Source: JAENVU01 sp046598395
GTDB taxonomy: Bacteria; Actinomycetota; Acidimicrobiia; IMCC26256; JAENVU01
NCBI GenBank assembly: GCA_046598395.1
Contig: JBKJIQ010000047.1
Location: 152,961 to 216,960 of the forward strand
DNA length: 64,000 nt
Reading direction: 5' to 3'
A model generated the notes under the pieces. That model did no database searches and was not told the DNA's origin. It saw only the letters and a program-made list of their open reading frames with translations. Each line of letters opens with the position of its first letter. The stretch's first letter is position 1. The translations under genes were made by a program, and so were the position numbers. Shown piece after piece: positions 52,699 through 62,445 of the stretch.

Positions 52699-54120
52699 CT
52701 ACTTACCAACCCTCGTGTTGTAGTCCTGAATGACGGCCGTGGAATCCTTGGCGGCCTTCGTGAGCGCTGCCTTGGGATCGGTCCCCTCGGAGAGCATCTT
52801 GGTCTCGGCGTCGCGCACCACATCGCGGACCCCGGCGTAGTCGCCGATCACCGGGCCCGCCGTGGCGCGGTTGTCCTTGCCGGCCAGCATCTGGTCGTAG
52901 GCCACTTTGTATCCCGGGTTGCTGGCCCATTGCGCGAGTAACACCGGCTCCTTGACCGATGACTTGCGAATCGGGACGTAACCGGTGCCCGCCGCGAACG
53001 TGGCCTGGGTGTCGGCCTGGACCAGGAACTTCACGAACTCCCATGTTGCGGCGATCTTCTCCGGTGCACTCTTCTTCGAGATGTACAACGCGCCACCGCC
53101 GACGAGCACGCCACCCGATCCCTTCGGCCCCGGCATCGCACCCACACCAAGGTCGACGCCTCCGCCTTCGCCACCGGCGAGCACCTGGGAGATGGTGCCC
53201 AGCGCCGCCGAACTGTCGATGGTCATCCCTTGAACTTTTGATCGGATCCCGAGGAGGTTGTCGAAGCCGTTCGGACCACCGTCAGGGTTGGTGCGCGCGA
53301 GCCCGGAGTCGACCATGTCTTTCATCCATGCAAACGTCGCCTGACCCGACGCATCGTCGAACCGCGCCTCGGTGGCGCGGGCCGTTCGACCGTTGTCGTG
53401 GTTGACGTAGAACGAGTCGGACTTGGCGGCCCATTGCTCGAGGTACCAAGGGTTGAGCTTGAGCCCGAAACCGGTCTCATACCCGTTGGCCTTGATCTTC
53501 TGTGCGTCGGCCTTCACCTCGGCCAGCGTGGTAGGCGGCTTCTCGGCGTCGAGCCCCGCCGCCCGGAACGCGTTTTTGTCGTAGTACAGCACCGGGTTCG
53601 ACACGTTGAACGGCATCGGTTGCAGTTTCCCGTCGACCTGGTATCGCTCCAGGACTCGGTCCACGAAATCCGACGTGTCGTAGCTGTCGGCCTTGATGCA
53701 ATCCGCGACCGGGACAATCGATTGGGTATCGACCATCTGTTGGGTCGCGGTGTCCTCCATCTGACCGAGATCCGGGAGGTCGCCGGTGCCGAGACCCCCG
53801 ACCCACTTCCGCAGGATCTCCTCGTAGCCGGTCTGGTTGATCAGATCGACGTTGACCTTCGCCTGGGAGGAGTTGAACTCGTCGACGAGTTTCTGGAGCG
53901 TTTCCTCGTTGGCCCGATTCAGGCCGTGCCAGAACGTGATGGTCACCGGACCCTTGGCCTTGGCCAACGCGTCGACCGGGCAGGCGTTGGCGGCCTTGCC
54001 ATCATCGGTTCCTCCATTCGAGGTTCCCGCCTTACTCCCGCTGCTCCCGCTACACCCGGCGAACACAAACATCGCCGAGCATGCGAGCGCCAGAACACGG
54101 AACCATCGGGATCGAGACAT
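52699..54120 (-). CDS. ABC transporter substrate-binding lipoprotein (UgpB-like, family 1)
   Basis: A 473-residue protein from ATG 54120 (MSRSRWFRVLALACSAMF), with lipobox VFAGC and a Ser/Gly-rich linker. The mature domain begins PVTITFWHGLNRANEETLQK, a family 1 solute-binding protein pattern shared by UgpB and sugar-binding proteins. It is the last gene of a four-gene minus-strand importer operon (ATPase, two permeases, binding protein). Glycerol-3-phosphate, its diesters or an oligosaccharide is the likely ligand. Confidence 0.92.
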   Translation of the reverse strand: MSRSRWFRVLALACSAMFVFAGCSGSSGSKAGTSNGGTDDGKAANACPVDALAKAKGPVTITFWHGLNRANEETLQKLVDEFNSSQAKVNVDLINQTGYEEILRKWVGGLGTGDLPDLGQMEDTATQQMVDTQSIVPVADCIKADSYDTSDFVDRVLERYQVDGKLQPMPFNVSNPVLYYDKNAFRAAGLDAEKPPTTLAEVKADAQKIKANGYETGFGLKLNPWYLEQWAAKSDSFYVNHDNGRTARATEARFDDASGQATFAWMKDMVDSGLARTNPDGGPNGFDNLLGIRSKVQGMTIDSSAALGTISQVLAGGEGGGVDLGVGAMPGPKGSGGVLVGGGALYISKKSAPEKIAATWEFVKFLVQADTQATFAAGTGYVPIRKSSVKEPVLLAQWASNPGYKVAYDQMLAGKDNRATAGPVIGDYAGVRDVVRDAETKMLSEGTDPKAALTKAAKDSTAVIQDYNTRVGK

Positions 54121-54147
54121 CAGCACACTCCAGGTCGAGAACATGGG

Positions 54148-54987
54148 TCAGCCTTTCACGGCACCGGCGGTCAGGCCGCGCACCAGGTGCTTTTGGAACA
54201 ACAAGAGGATGATTGCGATGGGTATCACCGCAATGACTGCCCCCGCGAAGGTGACGTTGACCGCGTCGAGGCTCGTGGCGCGCAGCTGCTTCAGGCCGAT
54301 CTGTACCGTTCGCAGCCGATCGTCCTTTGTGGCGAGCAACGGCCAGAGATACTGGTTCCATGCACCGAGAAACCCGAACACCGTGAGCGCAGCGATCGTG
54401 GGCCGAGCCAGCGGCACTGCCACTCGGGTCATGAATCGCCAGTGGCCGTAGCCGTCGAGCGCCGCCGCGTCCGAGAGATCGCGCGGCACCTGCAGAAATG
54501 CTTGGCGGGCCAAGAACGCACCGAATCCGGTCGCCAAGAATGGCACTGCGAGTCCTTGATAGGTGTCGTACCAACCGATCGCGTTGACCGTGTCGAGGTT
54601 GGTCACCACCGTCACCTCGAACGGCACCATCAGCGTCGCGAGGAACACCACGAACAGTGTGCGTTTGAACGGAAACTCGAGAAACGCGAACGCATAACCG
54701 GCGAAGACGGCCGTGACCACCTGGCCCACCGTGATCAGGATCGTGACGATGAAGCTGTTGAGCAGGTACCTCGACATGTGGCCGCCGTTCCACGCTTCGG
54801 CGTAGTTCGACCATTTCGGGTGGAACGGAAAGAAGACCGGCGGCCGTGATGCAATGTCGATCGGGCGAAGTAACGAGTTCACGACGGTGATGTAGATCGG
54901 GAAGAGCACCACCACTGCCAATATCGTCAACAGTGTGTAGTTCCCGATCTTCCGGATCCGGCGGTAGCGGCGCGAGTCAGCGCGCAT
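54148..54987 (-). CDS. ABC transporter permease (UgpE/MalG-like)
   Basis: A 279-residue permease with six hydrophobic segments. The EAA loop is visible as FLQVPRDLSDAAALDGYGHWR, matching the EAAxxDGA/S...R form with AAALDGYG. It pairs with the 54977-55873 permease, overlapping its end by 11 bases, and is followed by the substrate-binding lipoprotein. Part of a carbohydrate-uptake type 1 importer. Confidence 0.93.
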   Translation of the reverse strand: MRADSRRYRRIRKIGNYTLLTILAVVVLFPIYITVVNSLLRPIDIASRPPVFFPFHPKWSNYAEAWNGGHMSRYLLNSFIVTILITVGQVVTAVFAGYAFAFLEFPFKRTLFVVFLATLMVPFEVTVVTNLDTVNAIGWYDTYQGLAVPFLATGFGAFLARQAFLQVPRDLSDAAALDGYGHWRFMTRVAVPLARPTIAALTVFGFLGAWNQYLWPLLATKDDRLRTVQIGLKQLRATSLDAVNVTFAGAVIAVIPIAIILLLFQKHLVRGLTAGAVKG

Positions 54988-55873
54988 AGTGCACCCGTCG
55001 CTCTAACACTTTCATTTGCACGAGCGTCAACCCAAGCGTGATGACAAACAGCGCGATGGCGAGCACCGCGGCCTTGCCGGGGTTCGCCGCGTGGTTGGCA
55101 GTCGTCAGTTCGCTGTAGATCGCATAGGTGAGGACGTTCGTGCGTTTGAACGGACCGCCGCTCGTGATGATGTCGATCTGGCCGAAGCTCTGGAACGCGT
55201 GGATCGATCCGACCACGAAGGCAAAGAACAGCGTGGGCGACAACATCGGGATCGTGATCCGCCAGAACCGTGTGCTCGGGCCGGCGCCGTCGACTGCGGC
55301 CGCCTCGTAGAGGTCCTCGGGGATCGCCTGGAGACCGGCCGACAAGAGGATGAAAGTGAGCCCGAGGGTCTGCCACACCGTGACGAGCGCGACTGCCCCC
55401 AGGGCAAGATCCGGGTTCTCGATGATGGGCGGTGTCGGGTTGATCCCGAGCCACGGCAACAGGCCGACGATCGGGTTGAAGAGCATGCTGAAGATCACGG
55501 CTGCGACCGCGACCGACGTCGCCACCGTCGACGAGAAGATCGTGCGGTAGATCCGGATACCGCGCAGCTTGCGGTTGGCGGCGACCGCGAGCGCGAGGCC
55601 GAGCCCGATGCCCGCGGGGACCGTCATGAACGCGAACACGATCGTCGTCTTGAGGCTGTTGATGAAGCTGGCGGAGCTCAGGACCTCGCGGTACTGCTCG
55701 AAGCCGATCCAACGCCGTGGGAGGTTCGGGAACGGAGGGTTGAGGTAGAAGCCCAGGACAAAGTTCCGGAAAAACGGATAGAAGATGAAGACCCCGAAGA
55801 TCGCGACCGCCGGGATCAACAACAGATATCCGAGACCGGCTTCGCGCCGACGGCGTCGGGACCGGGTGGTCAT
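54977..55873 (-). CDS. ABC transporter permease (UgpA/MalF-like)
   Basis: A 298-residue permease with about six helices and the EAA loop in AIPEDLYEAAAVDGAGPS. The charged N-terminus (RRRREAGLGYLLLIPAVAIF) positions the first helix. It overlaps the ATPase gene at its start by four bases and the second permease at its end. It forms the heterodimeric channel with the UgpE-like subunit. Confidence 0.93.
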   Translation of the reverse strand: MTTRSRRRRREAGLGYLLLIPAVAIFGVFIFYPFFRNFVLGFYLNPPFPNLPRRWIGFEQYREVLSSASFINSLKTTIVFAFMTVPAGIGLGLALAVAANRKLRGIRIYRTIFSSTVATSVAVAAVIFSMLFNPIVGLLPWLGINPTPPIIENPDLALGAVALVTVWQTLGLTFILLSAGLQAIPEDLYEAAAVDGAGPSTRFWRITIPMLSPTLFFAFVVGSIHAFQSFGQIDIITSGGPFKRTNVLTYAIYSELTTANHAANPGKAAVLAIALFVITLGLTLVQMKVLERRVHYAR

Positions 55874-56877
55874 CCGATCCGCGCTCCGGTGGACGCGTCG
55901 AACCGGTGCACATCGGTTGCCTCGTAGCGCAGTACGACCTCGGTACCCGTGCGAGGCCCATCAGTCTCGGTGCTTTGCCGGATGATGACCGTCGTACCGT
56001 CGGCGAGTCGGCAGATCACGTGGCGCTCATGCCCAAGCGATTCGATCACCGCCACCGTCGCCGACAGGCCATCCGCACCACCATCGAGGTGGAGGTGCTC
56101 GGGTCGCACCCCGATCACCACGCTCGCGCTCGCGCCTACGAGCTCACCCGGGATCGTGTTCATCGGTGGCGTACCGATGAAACGAGCGACGAACAGATTC
56201 GCCGGACGTGCGTACACCTCTTGGGGCGGGCCCACCTGTTGCAGGACGCCGTGGTCCATGATGGCAATTCGATCGCCCATGGTCATCGCCTCCACCTGAT
56301 CGTGGGTGACGTAGATGACCGTGGCTTCGAGGCGCCGCTGGAGTTCAACCAACTCGGCTCGCGTCTGAACCCGCAACTTTGCGTCGAGGTTGGAAAGCGG
56401 CTCGTCCATGAGGAACGCTTCGGGGTCTCGCACGATCGCGCGTGCGAGCGCAACCCGTTGGCGCTGACCGCCTGACAGCTGGCCCGGCTTGCGATCGAGC
56501 AGCCCGTCGAGACCGAGTGACTCGGCCGCCGCCTCCACCTGCGCGGTCCGCTGGGATTTGGGAATACCGCGCGTTCGGAGCGGGAACTCGATGTTCCTTC
56601 GTACCGTGAGATGTGGGTAGAGCGCGTAGCTCTGGAACACCATCGCGAGATCGCGATCCTTGGGCTCTACGTCGTTCACGACTCGATCACCAATCGTGAT
56701 CGTTCCCTCGGTGAGCTCTTCGAGGCCTGCGATCATGCGCAGCGCGGTCGACTTGCCGCAGCCCGACGGTCCGAGCAGCACCAGAAACTCGCAGTCGGCG
56801 ACCTCGAGGTCCAGATGATCGACGGCGATCACATCGCCAAACTGCTTGGTCACCCCGCTGAGCGACACGCGTCCCAC
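55870..56877 (-). CDS. ABC transporter ATP-binding protein (UgpC/MalK-like)
   Basis: A 335-residue ATPase from GTG 56877. Walker A is LLGPSGCGKSTALR (~36-47), the signature motif is LSGGQRQRVALARA, Walker B is FLMDEPLSNLD and the switch His is in VTHDQVEA. The C-terminal TOBE domain (~235-335) is of the MalK type. First gene of the importer operon; 68 bases separate it from the upstream thiolase gene on the same strand. Confidence 0.94.
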   Translation of the reverse strand: MGRVSLSGVTKQFGDVIAVDHLDLEVADCEFLVLLGPSGCGKSTALRMIAGLEELTEGTITIGDRVVNDVEPKDRDLAMVFQSYALYPHLTVRRNIEFPLRTRGIPKSQRTAQVEAAAESLGLDGLLDRKPGQLSGGQRQRVALARAIVRDPEAFLMDEPLSNLDAKLRVQTRAELVELQRRLEATVIYVTHDQVEAMTMGDRIAIMDHGVLQQVGPPQEVYARPANLFVARFIGTPPMNTIPGELVGASASVVIGVRPEHLHLDGGADGLSATVAVIESLGHERHVICRLADGTTVIIRQSTETDGPRTGTEVVLRYEATDVHRFDASTGARIG

Positions 56878-56945
56878 GGCCGGGACACTAGGGCCGCGCT
56901 ACCACCCGCCGCCGGGACCCTCAACCGGTCCGTTGGCACGCCCTC

Positions 56946-58175
56946 TCAGTTCGTCGTCACCACCAGCGACACGGTCGTGGTCGCGCTGCCGCCGATGTTC
57001 AGGGTGGCCGCGGTGCGCGCCCCTTCAACCTGACACTCCCCCGCCCGGCCCCCAACCTGGCGAGCCACATCGTGGAGCATGCGGATACCCGACGCGCCTA
57101 CGGGATGGCCGCCGCCGATGAGGCCACCGGAAGGATTGACGGGAATGGGCCCATCGGTGAAGACAGCTCCACTCTCGATGGCTTTCCACGACTCTCCGGG
57201 CGCGGTGATCCCAAAGTGGTCGATCGCCATGTAGTGCGTGGTGGTGAAGCAGTCGTGACACTCGATGGCATCGAGCGCACGCACATCTGCGACCTTGGCG
57301 CGCGCGAGGGCGTCGATGATGGCACCGTGTACGTGCGGGAACACGAAGGGCGAGCCTTCTGAATCGCGGAGCTTGCCGGCAAAACTCATGCGTGCCGTGC
57401 GGTGGCCCCAGCCGCTGATGCGCGGCACCGTGGGCAACGCGACGCCACGCCGGTTCGCCCAATCGTGCGCGAACCCCGGCGAGGCCAGGATCACACAGGC
57501 CGCGCCGTCGGTGATCTGGGAACAGTCGTGGCGGCGCAAGCGGCCCGCGACGACCGGGTTGTCGTGGTCGTCGTCGGTGAAGGCACCTTCGGGAAGCTCC
57601 CATCGACGCGTCTGCGCGAGCGGATTGCGGCGAGCATTCGCGAAGCTGCTCGCACCGATGGCTCGGAGGTGTTCATCGTCGAGTCCGTAGCGGCGGTCGT
57701 ACTCGTCGCCGAGGGTCGCAAAGATCGAAGGCCAGATCATGGGCACGCCGTCGGTCTCGCCCGGGACCCAGGCGGCTGCGCCGAGGTTGTCAACCGCGGT
57801 CATCGAATCCACGTTGCGCATCATCTCGATCCCGAGCACCAACGCAACGTCGTATCGGCCGGCCTCGAGGTCGGCCATCGCCGCGAGTACCGCGACACTC
57901 CCCGATGCACACGCGGCCTCGTGGCGAGAGGTAGGCAAACCGGAAAATGCGGGATCCGCTTCCACCAGCAGCCCGCCCAGGTGGCCCTGGCCGGTGAAGA
58001 TCTCCGTGGCGAAATTCCCCACGTGACCGACACCGACTTCGTCGGCACCAATCGTGGCGTCGGCCAGCGCGCCGTGCGCGACTTCGGCGATGGCATCGGC
58101 AACGGTCACTCCCTCGCGAGTCCAGTTACGGAGGAAATCCGTCTGCGCTCCACCGAGGACGAACGTCTCAGGCAT
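56946..58175 (-). CDS. Thiolase-family protein / acetyl-CoA acetyltransferase-like
   Basis: A 409-residue protein from ATG 58175, which shares ATGCCTGA with the stop of the carotenoid oxygenase; ATG 58190 is the alternative. The first Cys is in EAACASGSVAVLAAM and the C-terminal blocks are VNPSGGLIGGGHPVGASGI and LNIGGSATTTVSL. HDCFTTTHYMAIDHFG is a conserved SCP-x-type thiolase segment. No DUF35 gene is adjacent to this copy. Confidence 0.9.
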   Translation of the reverse strand: MPETFVLGGAQTDFLRNWTREGVTVADAIAEVAHGALADATIGADEVGVGHVGNFATEIFTGQGHLGGLLVEADPAFSGLPTSRHEAACASGSVAVLAAMADLEAGRYDVALVLGIEMMRNVDSMTAVDNLGAAAWVPGETDGVPMIWPSIFATLGDEYDRRYGLDDEHLRAIGASSFANARRNPLAQTRRWELPEGAFTDDDHDNPVVAGRLRRHDCSQITDGAACVILASPGFAHDWANRRGVALPTVPRISGWGHRTARMSFAGKLRDSEGSPFVFPHVHGAIIDALARAKVADVRALDAIECHDCFTTTHYMAIDHFGITAPGESWKAIESGAVFTDGPIPVNPSGGLIGGGHPVGASGIRMLHDVARQVGGRAGECQVEGARTAATLNIGGSATTTVSLVVTTN

Positions 58176-59589
58176 GTGCAGCGAGCTCATCGGCTCCGAC
58201 CCACCACGAGTGGTACCCGATCGGCACCCGCTGCGGGATAACCACGCGACACACCGGCTCGTCGCTCACACGCTTTGCGTCGACCACCACCACCTCGGAG
58301 TGGCCGGTCACGGCATCGGTGACGAACGTGAGGACGTACCCGTCGTCATCGGCGTCGGTGGCGCCGACCCTCGGCGCGAAGAGCGTTTCTCCGCCATACC
58401 GTCCGTCGCCGTAGACGTGAGTCTCGCCGACTCCGTTGCTCGTGTCGTACTTCACGAAGCCGTCGAAGAGCAGTTCGTCGGCCGCGGCGATCCTTGGGCT
58501 GTAGGCCACATTCGACGCGCGCCCCAACCGGCGGTTGTCCATCCGCGGGAACTCGGTCATGACATCGTCCAGCGGTCGTTCCCGCACCGTTCCGGTGGTG
58601 AGGTTGAATCGCCACTCGTGCAGGTACGGCTCTAACCCCAAAACGTCGATGTGGGGAACTTGGTGGCCGTCGTTAGCGCGCAGCGGGTTCTCGATCCGAC
58701 ACCCCACGAGCACGATCTCGTCGCCCGCTTCCCACGCGTTGATCGCGTGATACATGTAGCAAGATTCCGCTTCGAACCAACGGATGCGATCGCCGGAGTC
58801 GTGGCGCCCGATCACGCCGAAGCGAGCGGGAAGGTCGACGCGAAAGCTAACGCGAGTCCGACCTTGCGCAAGGAGCTCCGGATCCCACATGAGCGGGAAG
58901 TCCATGAGGATCGTGTGATGCTCGGTGATCGCAAGGTCGTGCATCAAGCGCGATCCCGGCAACTCGATTTCGGTCGTGTGCGCCAGCCGACCATCAGCGC
59001 CGACGACGCCGTACGTGAGATACGGCGGCATAACGTCGTAGTCGAACACCATGAGTTCACCGGTGACCGGGTCCAACTTCGGGTGTGCCGTGAGGCTGGG
59101 AAGCGTGCCGCCGAAGTCGTAACGGCCGACGGTTTCGAGCGACGGGAGCGCCACCTCGTAGCACGGGCCACCCAACCACCAGAGCGCGAGGAGCCGTCCT
59201 TGATGGAATACGAGATCGGTATTCGCCGTGTCCTTGAACGGGCCCCCGGGATGGCTGAAGTCGGGACGTTCGTTGACGCCGGTCCAGATCGCGGACCCGG
59301 CCGTGGTCTCGGCTGCCAACGCCTCGGTCGCGACGTATCGATTGCGGTACGTGGCGCGACCGTTCCCGAACTCCAGCGCGTGCAACATCCCGTCGCCGTC
59401 GAACCAGTGGTACCGACCAGGTGGCGAATACTTCGGATTCGAGCCGTTGCGGATGAAGACCCCGGCGAGGTCGGCGGGGAGCTCACCCACGATCGTGCAC
59501 TCGGCGGTCAGCTCCGCGTCAATCGGCGCGAACGGGCCCTCAAGGTACGGATTCGGCACCGTTTCCGGTCGTGGTGCAAGCGCGGTCAT
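58168..59589 (-). CDS. Carotenoid oxygenase family (carotenoid/stilbene cleavage) protein
   Basis: From ATG 59589 (preceded by GGGGGAG) the protein has 473 residues. It is a seven-bladed propeller dioxygenase in which four His bind Fe(II): His in LTAHPKLDP, ITEHHTIL, YMYHAINAWE and the C-terminal GYHSWWVG. The N-terminus includes GVFIRNGSNPKYSPPG and WFDGDGMLH. It cleaves a carotenoid, stilbene or lignostilbene double bond; the substrate cannot be told. It is followed by a coupled thiolase gene. Confidence 0.92.
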   Translation of the reverse strand: MTALAPRPETVPNPYLEGPFAPIDAELTAECTIVGELPADLAGVFIRNGSNPKYSPPGRYHWFDGDGMLHALEFGNGRATYRNRYVATEALAAETTAGSAIWTGVNERPDFSHPGGPFKDTANTDLVFHQGRLLALWWLGGPCYEVALPSLETVGRYDFGGTLPSLTAHPKLDPVTGELMVFDYDVMPPYLTYGVVGADGRLAHTTEIELPGSRLMHDLAITEHHTILMDFPLMWDPELLAQGRTRVSFRVDLPARFGVIGRHDSGDRIRWFEAESCYMYHAINAWEAGDEIVLVGCRIENPLRANDGHQVPHIDVLGLEPYLHEWRFNLTTGTVRERPLDDVMTEFPRMDNRRLGRASNVAYSPRIAAADELLFDGFVKYDTSNGVGETHVYGDGRYGGETLFAPRVGATDADDDGYVLTFVTDAVTGHSEVVVVDAKRVSDEPVCRVVIPQRVPIGYHSWWVGADELAAHA

Positions 59590-59600
59590 CGAAACTCCCC

Positions 59601-59629
59601 CAGCGCTCGTCCCCCGTGGTGCAGCGCTG
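59601..59629. repeat. Inverted repeat just upstream of the carotenoid oxygenase ribosome-binding site
   Basis: CAGCGCT at 59601-59607 and AGCGCTG at 59623-59629 form perfect 7-base arms with a 15-base loop, beginning about five bases before the ribosome-binding site of the carotenoid oxygenase gene. A leader hairpin that may influence translation; the arms are partly palindromic themselves. Confidence 0.35.
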
Positions 59630-59666
59630 CCCGAGCCTACCGGCGGCGACGCCGAATGCGGGCCGA

Positions 59667-61343
59667 TCAGCCGCGCAGAAACCAGCCCTGAGGATCCCAA
59701 CTGCGCAAGGCCGCAATCTCATCCACCGTTGGGACGGGCAGTTCCCCCACATCAGCGGAAACATCGAGGTCCCAGCCGCACGCCGCGATCGCACGGTCGA
59801 TCCGCGCCTCGATGGGCCCATCGCCGGCCGCGACCGAGGTGAGCACCAGTGCACCGTTGCGCTTCTCGAGTATCCCGAGATCGGTCACGAGCGCGGCCAC
59901 GGTGCGGCCGGGCGAGGTGACGTACCCGCACTCGAGCGGGGTCCGTTGTGGCGTCAGCGTCGCGACCACCACATTCTCGGTCGCCACACTCGCAACGTCG
60001 TTCCCGCCGCCGGAACCAACCAGGAACGGACCGTCGGGAATCAACGTGGAGTTGATGTTGCCCGCGCGATCGATCTGTGCGCCACCGAGACAACCGATGG
60101 TGGTGGTACCCATGCCGCCCACCAGCGCGCCGAGCACCATCTCCGCATCGCCCAGCATCGAGGCCGTCGGGAAGTTGCCATGGTTCAACACGAATGGATC
60201 GCCGAGCATCGGCTCGTAACCCCACAGCCCGATCTCCGCAGTGAGCTGCACCTCGGCGCCGCGAGCGCGAGCGTGGCGCACAGCCAGCCACGCGGCGAGA
60301 TTGGCGACGCCGGCACCGGCGAGAACGGCATCGGCATCGAGCGCGATCACACGATCGGCAAGGTGGCGGGCCGCAAAGGCCGCGGCGCACTCCCACGCGT
60401 TCGGCGGCGCCCCGAGGTCAGGCGTCGTTACGGCGGCGAGCCGCGCGTGGGCCCCGGGGTCGGCCTTGGCCCGCAGCGCGTCGACCCGGTCGGCACCGAG
60501 CCGCTCCAGATACTCCGTCTGATCGTTCGGTTCGAGCACCCACCTGCGGATCCACTCGTCGTAGTCATCGCGGCGACAGGCAGACCGCGCTTCGATCCAA
60601 AAGTCGTAGTCCTCGCCGTAGCCGTCGACCGGTAGACCGCGGGCGAAGAGTCCTCCCGGATGTGCACCCATCGGGACCTCGCACACGGCCAACACTCGGT
60701 GGGCGGGGAGGCGCACATGATCGGAGAACGCCCGCAGATCGTCGACGACGCGCTCCACCGTCACGATTGCACCGCGGCGCGCGCCGAGCGCGCCCCACAC
60801 TCCTTCGAGGAGCGGTGGCGCCACTGCAATGTTCCCGGCGCGGTCTGCGATCGGTGCGTGCAGGATCGCAACGTCAGCTTGGAGTGGCGCTAACAATCCC
60901 ACCTCACCGAACGGAGTTTGCAGCTGCGCGTAACCGGCGTTGTGGGCCATCGACGATCCCGCAATCGAGCGCGTGGCGATGGCAGGCAAGCCACGCGCGC
61001 CGGCTTCGAGCCGTTGAGCGAATGCGAGAAACGACCAATGCTCCACCGCTACCGCACCCGACGTGTAGCCGCGTTGGAACCACGGGTTCGGTGTGAAGTT
61101 GGGGAACGTGTCGCCCGAGTACCCCGTGATCACTTGCTTCACGAGTTCACCGCGAAAGAACAACGCACCGAGACTCGAGAGGCTGAGCATCACCAACGTG
61201 AACTGCGGATCGCGCTCCCACCATTGGCGTACCACCTCCCGCGCCGCGGCGCTCCAGCGGCTGTGGCCCACGACGAGATGGAGCGAATCGCCCGCATGCA
61301 CGTGCTCTCGCACTGCGACCTCGACCGTGGTGAAGTCGGGCAC
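59667..61343 (-). CDS. Class I CoA-transferase with fused alpha and beta halves (IpdAB-like)
   Basis: A 558-residue protein from GTG 61343 (VPDFTTVEVAVREHV), two bases after the acyl-CoA dehydrogenase stop. The N-terminal half has GYSGDTFPNFTPN and NIAVAPPLLEGVWGALGARRG, an alpha-subunit fold. The C-terminal half has CLGGAQIDRAGNINSTLIP followed by FLVGSGGGNDVAS and CGYVTSPGRTVAALVTDLG, a beta-subunit fold. IpdA and IpdB, which open the last steroid ring, are separate polypeptides in mycobacteria; here the two are one chain. Substrate assignment is inferred from similarity. Confidence 0.85.
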   Translation of the reverse strand: MPDFTTVEVAVREHVHAGDSLHLVVGHSRWSAAAREVVRQWWERDPQFTLVMLSLSSLGALFFRGELVKQVITGYSGDTFPNFTPNPWFQRGYTSGAVAVEHWSFLAFAQRLEAGARGLPAIATRSIAGSSMAHNAGYAQLQTPFGEVGLLAPLQADVAILHAPIADRAGNIAVAPPLLEGVWGALGARRGAIVTVERVVDDLRAFSDHVRLPAHRVLAVCEVPMGAHPGGLFARGLPVDGYGEDYDFWIEARSACRRDDYDEWIRRWVLEPNDQTEYLERLGADRVDALRAKADPGAHARLAAVTTPDLGAPPNAWECAAAFAARHLADRVIALDADAVLAGAGVANLAAWLAVRHARARGAEVQLTAEIGLWGYEPMLGDPFVLNHGNFPTASMLGDAEMVLGALVGGMGTTTIGCLGGAQIDRAGNINSTLIPDGPFLVGSGGGNDVASVATENVVVATLTPQRTPLECGYVTSPGRTVAALVTDLGILEKRNGALVLTSVAAGDGPIEARIDRAIAACGWDLDVSADVGELPVPTVDEIAALRSWDPQGWFLRG

Positions 61344-61345
61344 CC

Positions 61346-62419
61346 CTATACCCCGTCCAACACCAGATCCGAAATGCGTTGGCGATGCCAGCCTGCGCTC
61401 CCGCCGAGCACATCGTTCTGTTTGGCGCGTTGGTAGAACACCCCGGCGCGCGAATCCCAGGTGAAGCCCACCGCGCCATGCACCTGAATGTTCTCGGAGG
61501 TCACCATCACCGCCGCCTCCCCCATCTGCGCCTTCGCGATCGAGGCGGCTCGGCCCGCGTCGGCAGTGGCCGCATCCGACGCCCACGCCGCGTAGTGGAC
61601 TCCCACTCGCCCGAGTTCGGTGGCGTGCAACATGTCGACGAGCTTGTGCTGTATCGCCTGATGGGCAGCGATGGGTTGGTCGAACTGCACACGATGCTCC
61701 GCGTAATCCATGGCCATTGCGAGTGACGCGTCGCAGACTCCCGTGAGTTCGGCGGCGAACGCTACCGCGATGTCATCCGCGATCGCGCGCCAGATCGGGG
61801 TGTGATCTCCCTCCGGACCCACCGGTTCCGCGGCGACGTCGTCGATCGCGAGACGGCCCGCGCGGCGAGTGGCGTCGATGCTCGCCACGGCTTCGCACGC
61901 GGTGTCGGTCATCCGGAACGTGTGCAGCCCGTCCGGGGTCCGCGCGACGATGAGGATCCAATCGGCATCGGGTCCGTTCAGAACGAGCGGCTTGTCGCCC
62001 GTCACCAGCCACTGCGCACCCCGCCGCCGAGCCCGGGTACGGACGCGGTCGACGGGATCCCCATGCCCAGACTCTTCGAGCGCGACGGTCCCAACACTGC
62101 CGAGTGCGAGCTCCGGCAGCAGGTCGTCGAGACCAAGCCGGCGCGCCGCGATCGTTGCGATCACTGCGGACGCGAAATACGGACCCGGAAAGACCACCCG
62201 ACCCATCTCCTCGAGCACGACGACCGCGTCGACCAATCCAAGGCCCAGGCCACCGAACTCCTCCGGCACCAACAGCCCCGTCCAGCCCAACTCCACCAGC
62301 GCATCCCAATCGGCCAAACCGAGCCCGTCGCGCGCATCCGATCGAGCCGACCAATCGTCCATGAACCGCCGAACCGCACCACGCAATGCGTCTTGGTCAG
62401 CAGAGAATTCGAAATCCAC
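61346..62419 (-). CDS. Acyl-CoA dehydrogenase, beta-type subunit
   Basis: A 357-residue protein beginning MDFEFSADQDALRGAVRRFM. It lacks the GTxEIQ motif and has HGAVGFTWDSRAGVFYQRAK near the C-terminus, as in auxiliary subunits of heterotetrameric acyl-CoA dehydrogenases. It diverges from the alpha-type gene at 62446 with only 26 bases between starts and is followed by the fused CoA-transferase. Confidence 0.9.
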   Translation of the reverse strand: MDFEFSADQDALRGAVRRFMDDWSARSDARDGLGLADWDALVELGWTGLLVPEEFGGLGLGLVDAVVVLEEMGRVVFPGPYFASAVIATIAARRLGLDDLLPELALGSVGTVALEESGHGDPVDRVRTRARRRGAQWLVTGDKPLVLNGPDADWILIVARTPDGLHTFRMTDTACEAVASIDATRRAGRLAIDDVAAEPVGPEGDHTPIWRAIADDIAVAFAAELTGVCDASLAMAMDYAEHRVQFDQPIAAHQAIQHKLVDMLHATELGRVGVHYAAWASDAATADAGRAASIAKAQMGEAAVMVTSENIQVHGAVGFTWDSRAGVFYQRAKQNDVLGGSAGWHRQRISDLVLDGV

Positions 62420-62445
62420 GAGCCGACGTTAGGCTGAAAACGAAT

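Noticed and set aside
59601..59629. Rho-independent terminator after the fused CoA-transferase
   Set aside because: The arms are only seven bases and no T-run follows on the relevant strand, so it is listed as an inverted repeat only.
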